From Candidatus Accumulibacter iunctus (GTDB lineage: Bacteria > Pseudomonadota > Gammaproteobacteria > Burkholderiales > Rhodocyclaceae), in contig DDUX01000147.1 in NCBI GenBank assembly GCA_002345025.1, positions 1-7,910 of the forward strand: a stretch of DNA of 7,910 nt, written 5' to 3'. The notes beneath the pieces are model-generated. The model ran no database searches and had not been told where the DNA came from. It was given only the letters and a program-made list of their open reading frames with translations. This document shows, piece by piece, positions 6,507 through 7,910 of the stretch (the stretch's first letter is position 1; each line of letters begins with the position of its first letter). The position numbers were made by a program, and so were the translations under genes.

Positions 6507-7418
6507 GGCAAGTGTCGTGGCGTCTGCCCGTCCTGCACCACCCGCCGCATGGTCGAGACCGCCGCGCATCTGGCCGATCACGTCATCGCGCGCCTGCCGG
6601 TGCGCCAGTGGGTGCTCTCGGTGCCCACGCGGTTGCGGGATTACCTGGAACATGATCCCGCAGTTCTCAACGTCGCACTGCACATCTTCCTGACCGCCAT
6701 CGAGCGGGTATTGCGACCACACAGCCCCGGCGCCAGTGCAGCGTCTCGCCCCGGCGCCGTGATCTTCATCCATCGCTTCGGTGCGCTGCTCAACACGCAT
6801 CTGCATTTTCACTGCATCGTGGTGGATGGTGTTTTCGAGGGCGATGCGCAGGATGGCGCGGTGCTTCATCCGGCCAGCGGACTGGATGCGTCGGCAATCG
6901 GCAAGGCTCAGGCCGTCGTGCGTCGGCGACTGCTGCGCGCGGCCCTGCGGCGCGGCCTGCTGTCGGCCGACGATGCGCAGGTGATGGCCGAAGGGGGAGA
7001 CGGCGGTGGCTTCTCGGTCGATGCCCAGCTGCGCATCGAGGCGCGCGAGCGCGACGGCCTGGAACGGCTGCTGCGCTACGGTTCCCGTCCGGCCTTTGCG
7101 CTGGAACGGCCACGTGAAATCGACCCTGATCCCTTGGTCCATGAGAGCGTGAAGCGGGGGCCGGGAGGAAGTGTCAGCCTGATGCTGACGCCGATGCAAC
7201 TGCTCGATCGGCTGGCGGCGCTGATTCCGCCACCGAGCAAACATCGGCACCGTTACCATGGGGTGCTGGCGCCGAACTTGCCACTGCGCGAAGCGGTCAC
7301 CGCGCGAGCACACCCGACCGAACGTGCCGTCGCACCGACGCGGATCGAGTCGCTTCGGCCGCATGCGGCCGCGGCAGAATCACTGCATCGCCAAGCCGAT
7401 CAGCGTATCGCGTGGTAG
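6507..7418 (+). pseudogene. IS91-family transposase, N- and C-terminally eroded
   Basis: This matches HUH rolling-circle transposases of the IS91 group. It starts abruptly inside the zinc-finger region with KCRGVCPSC and continues with RRMVETAAHLADHV, VRQWVLSVP, and the metal-binding HUH motif in NTHLHFHC (His codons at 6798, 6804 and 6810). A single candidate catalytic Tyr lies in RLLRYGSRP (TAC 7077-7079); the position four residues before it is Leu, so this would be a one-tyrosine variant. YHGVLAPN follows. The N-terminal first half of the zinc finger is missing. Between the VLAPN region and the family-typical ending DQRIAW (stop TAG 7416-7418) there are only ~40 residues, where relatives have perhaps 80-100 more including a CPxC zinc ribbon. 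The open frame continues upstream without a stop into DUF1841 sequence. Likely inactive. Confidence 0.8.
7357..7370. repeat. 14-bp perfect palindrome near the transposase 3' end
   Basis: GGCCGCATGCGGCC is its own reverse complement. It lies in the short stretch between the VLAPN region and the DQRIAW ending of the transposase, where sequence expected from the family is missing. It may mark or have promoted the internal deletion. Confidence 0.5.
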
Positions 7419-7456
7419 GACACAAGGCGAACAGAGCCGCTCGTCGGGGGCGACTC

Positions 7457-7510
7457 GTGCCTGTGGTCACCTGAGCGGCGAACTTCCGCCGCCCGGGTGA
7501 CCACAGGCGC
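7457..7510. repeat. Long imperfect inverted repeat / hairpin
   Basis: The outer arms CCTGTGGTCACC (7460-7471) and GGTGACCACAGG (7496-7507) are perfect complements. Pairing continues outward (G7459-C7508, T7458-G7509 wobble, G7457-C7510) and inward (T-G wobble, G-C, one A-C mismatch, then GCGGCG/CGCCGC) around a six-base loop AACTTC. This makes about 24 base pairs with one mismatch. No T-tract follows, so it is not an intrinsic terminator for the plus strand. Its place just after an IS91-type transposase suggests the element's origin end; a protein-binding site is the alternative. Confidence 0.7.
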
Positions 7511-7910
7511 CGACAACGGCCATTCCGGAGCGGGTTTTCATGGGCGATCAGGAATCTTGGACACGAATGTCGCGATTGACACGGACGGGAACCGACGAGA
7601 TACCTCCAAGAGTGGCATTGAAACTCCGATCCTTCTATCCTTACCTGAGCCGGCGGCCTTAAGGTTCTCAACAGAAATCAAGTGCTCGTAAAATGCTCTC
7701 TTGGGCAGCCCTGAAGCATGACCGGCGCAGCCCAGTCGTAGCAAGGCTTGGCGGCCACCGCAAAAAAGCTTTCGCAAAGGGGGGACTAGACAATTTTGGA
7801 GGCCTTTGGCAGAATAGGCTGAGGTTAGTTCTACTTTGTCAGATTGCCTTTCACTCTAATGCTGAGAGCATGGCGGCTTGCTTTCTATAGGCGGACTCCA
7901 TGGCTTGGCG
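7511..7910. other. Lower-GC tail without a recognisable gene
   Basis: About 400 bases at near-even GC, distinct from the GC-rich DNA before it. Open frames of 60-80 codons exist on both strands (for example + 7693-7890 and - 7538-7777) but show no family motif and no good ribosome site. A TTGACA at 7576-7581 is followed after 17 bases by GATACC, a weak sigma-70-like match. I see no tRNA-like or other recognisable RNA structure. Confidence 0.4.

Larger units (their letters stand above)
6507..7510 (+). mobile_element. IS91-like element remnant
   Basis: This comprises the eroded HUH transposase plus the strong hairpin 39 bases after its stop. IS91-type elements carry a subterminal hairpin at the replication-origin end downstream of the transposase gene, so the hairpin may mark that end. 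The left end is missing, and no terminal inverted repeats or target duplication are expected for this family. The right boundary is inferred. Confidence 0.5.

Noticed and set aside
7538..7777. Minus-strand FYEHLISVENLKAA, resembling the opening of reverse transcriptases (…S.ENL..A)
   Set aside because: Only about a dozen residues fit, and none of the RT catalytic motifs follow on that strand before position 7511.

Overview
The window reads as high-GC proteobacterial DNA, most likely betaproteobacterial. The DUF1841 protein, the sigma-54 activator subfamily with its PWPGN motif, and the codon use would fit a Rhodocyclales/Accumulibacter-type genome. That placement is inference from remembered families; no search was run. 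The first ~150 bases are homopolymer-rich and look like an artefact of a contig end.

Layout. (1) 237-1673 (+): a dihydrolipoyl dehydrogenase-like flavoprotein, complete except for an in-frame TAA at 351-353, just before its redox disulfide. (2) 1936-2948 (-): a decayed sigma-54-dependent activator with no 5' end and an internal deletion near 2295. (3) 3020-4418 (+): a lower-GC two-gene cassette. It encodes a radical SAM enzyme with an N-terminal PqqD-like segment and a four-cysteine Twitch-type C-terminus, then a 71-residue Cys-containing peptide with a strong Shine-Dalgarno site. This looks like a RiPP maturase and its precursor, and is the most interesting item here. (4) 4531-4650 (-): a ~40-codon scrap of an MFS transporter. 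(5) 4661-5560 (-): an intact LysR regulator. (6) 5840-7418 (+): three fragments joined end to end: the start of a conserved uncharacterised protein, most of a DUF1841 protein, and an IS91-family transposase lacking its N-terminal zinc-finger half and part of its C-terminus. A long imperfect hairpin at 7457-7510 follows. (7) 7511-7910: lower-GC sequence with no recognisable gene.

Overall this is a mosaic accessory region with several sharp junctions between gene pieces, consistent with IS-driven rearrangement; mis-assembly cannot be excluded. Only the LysR gene and the radical SAM/peptide pair look fully intact. The pair is probably a transcription unit: the radical SAM enzyme would bind the peptide's leader through its N-terminal domain and modify its Cys-containing part. 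No protease or exporter for the product lies within the window. An identical 19-bp sequence occurs on each side of the segment holding the activator remnant, the RiPP pair and the MFS scrap (1776-1794 and 4655-4673).
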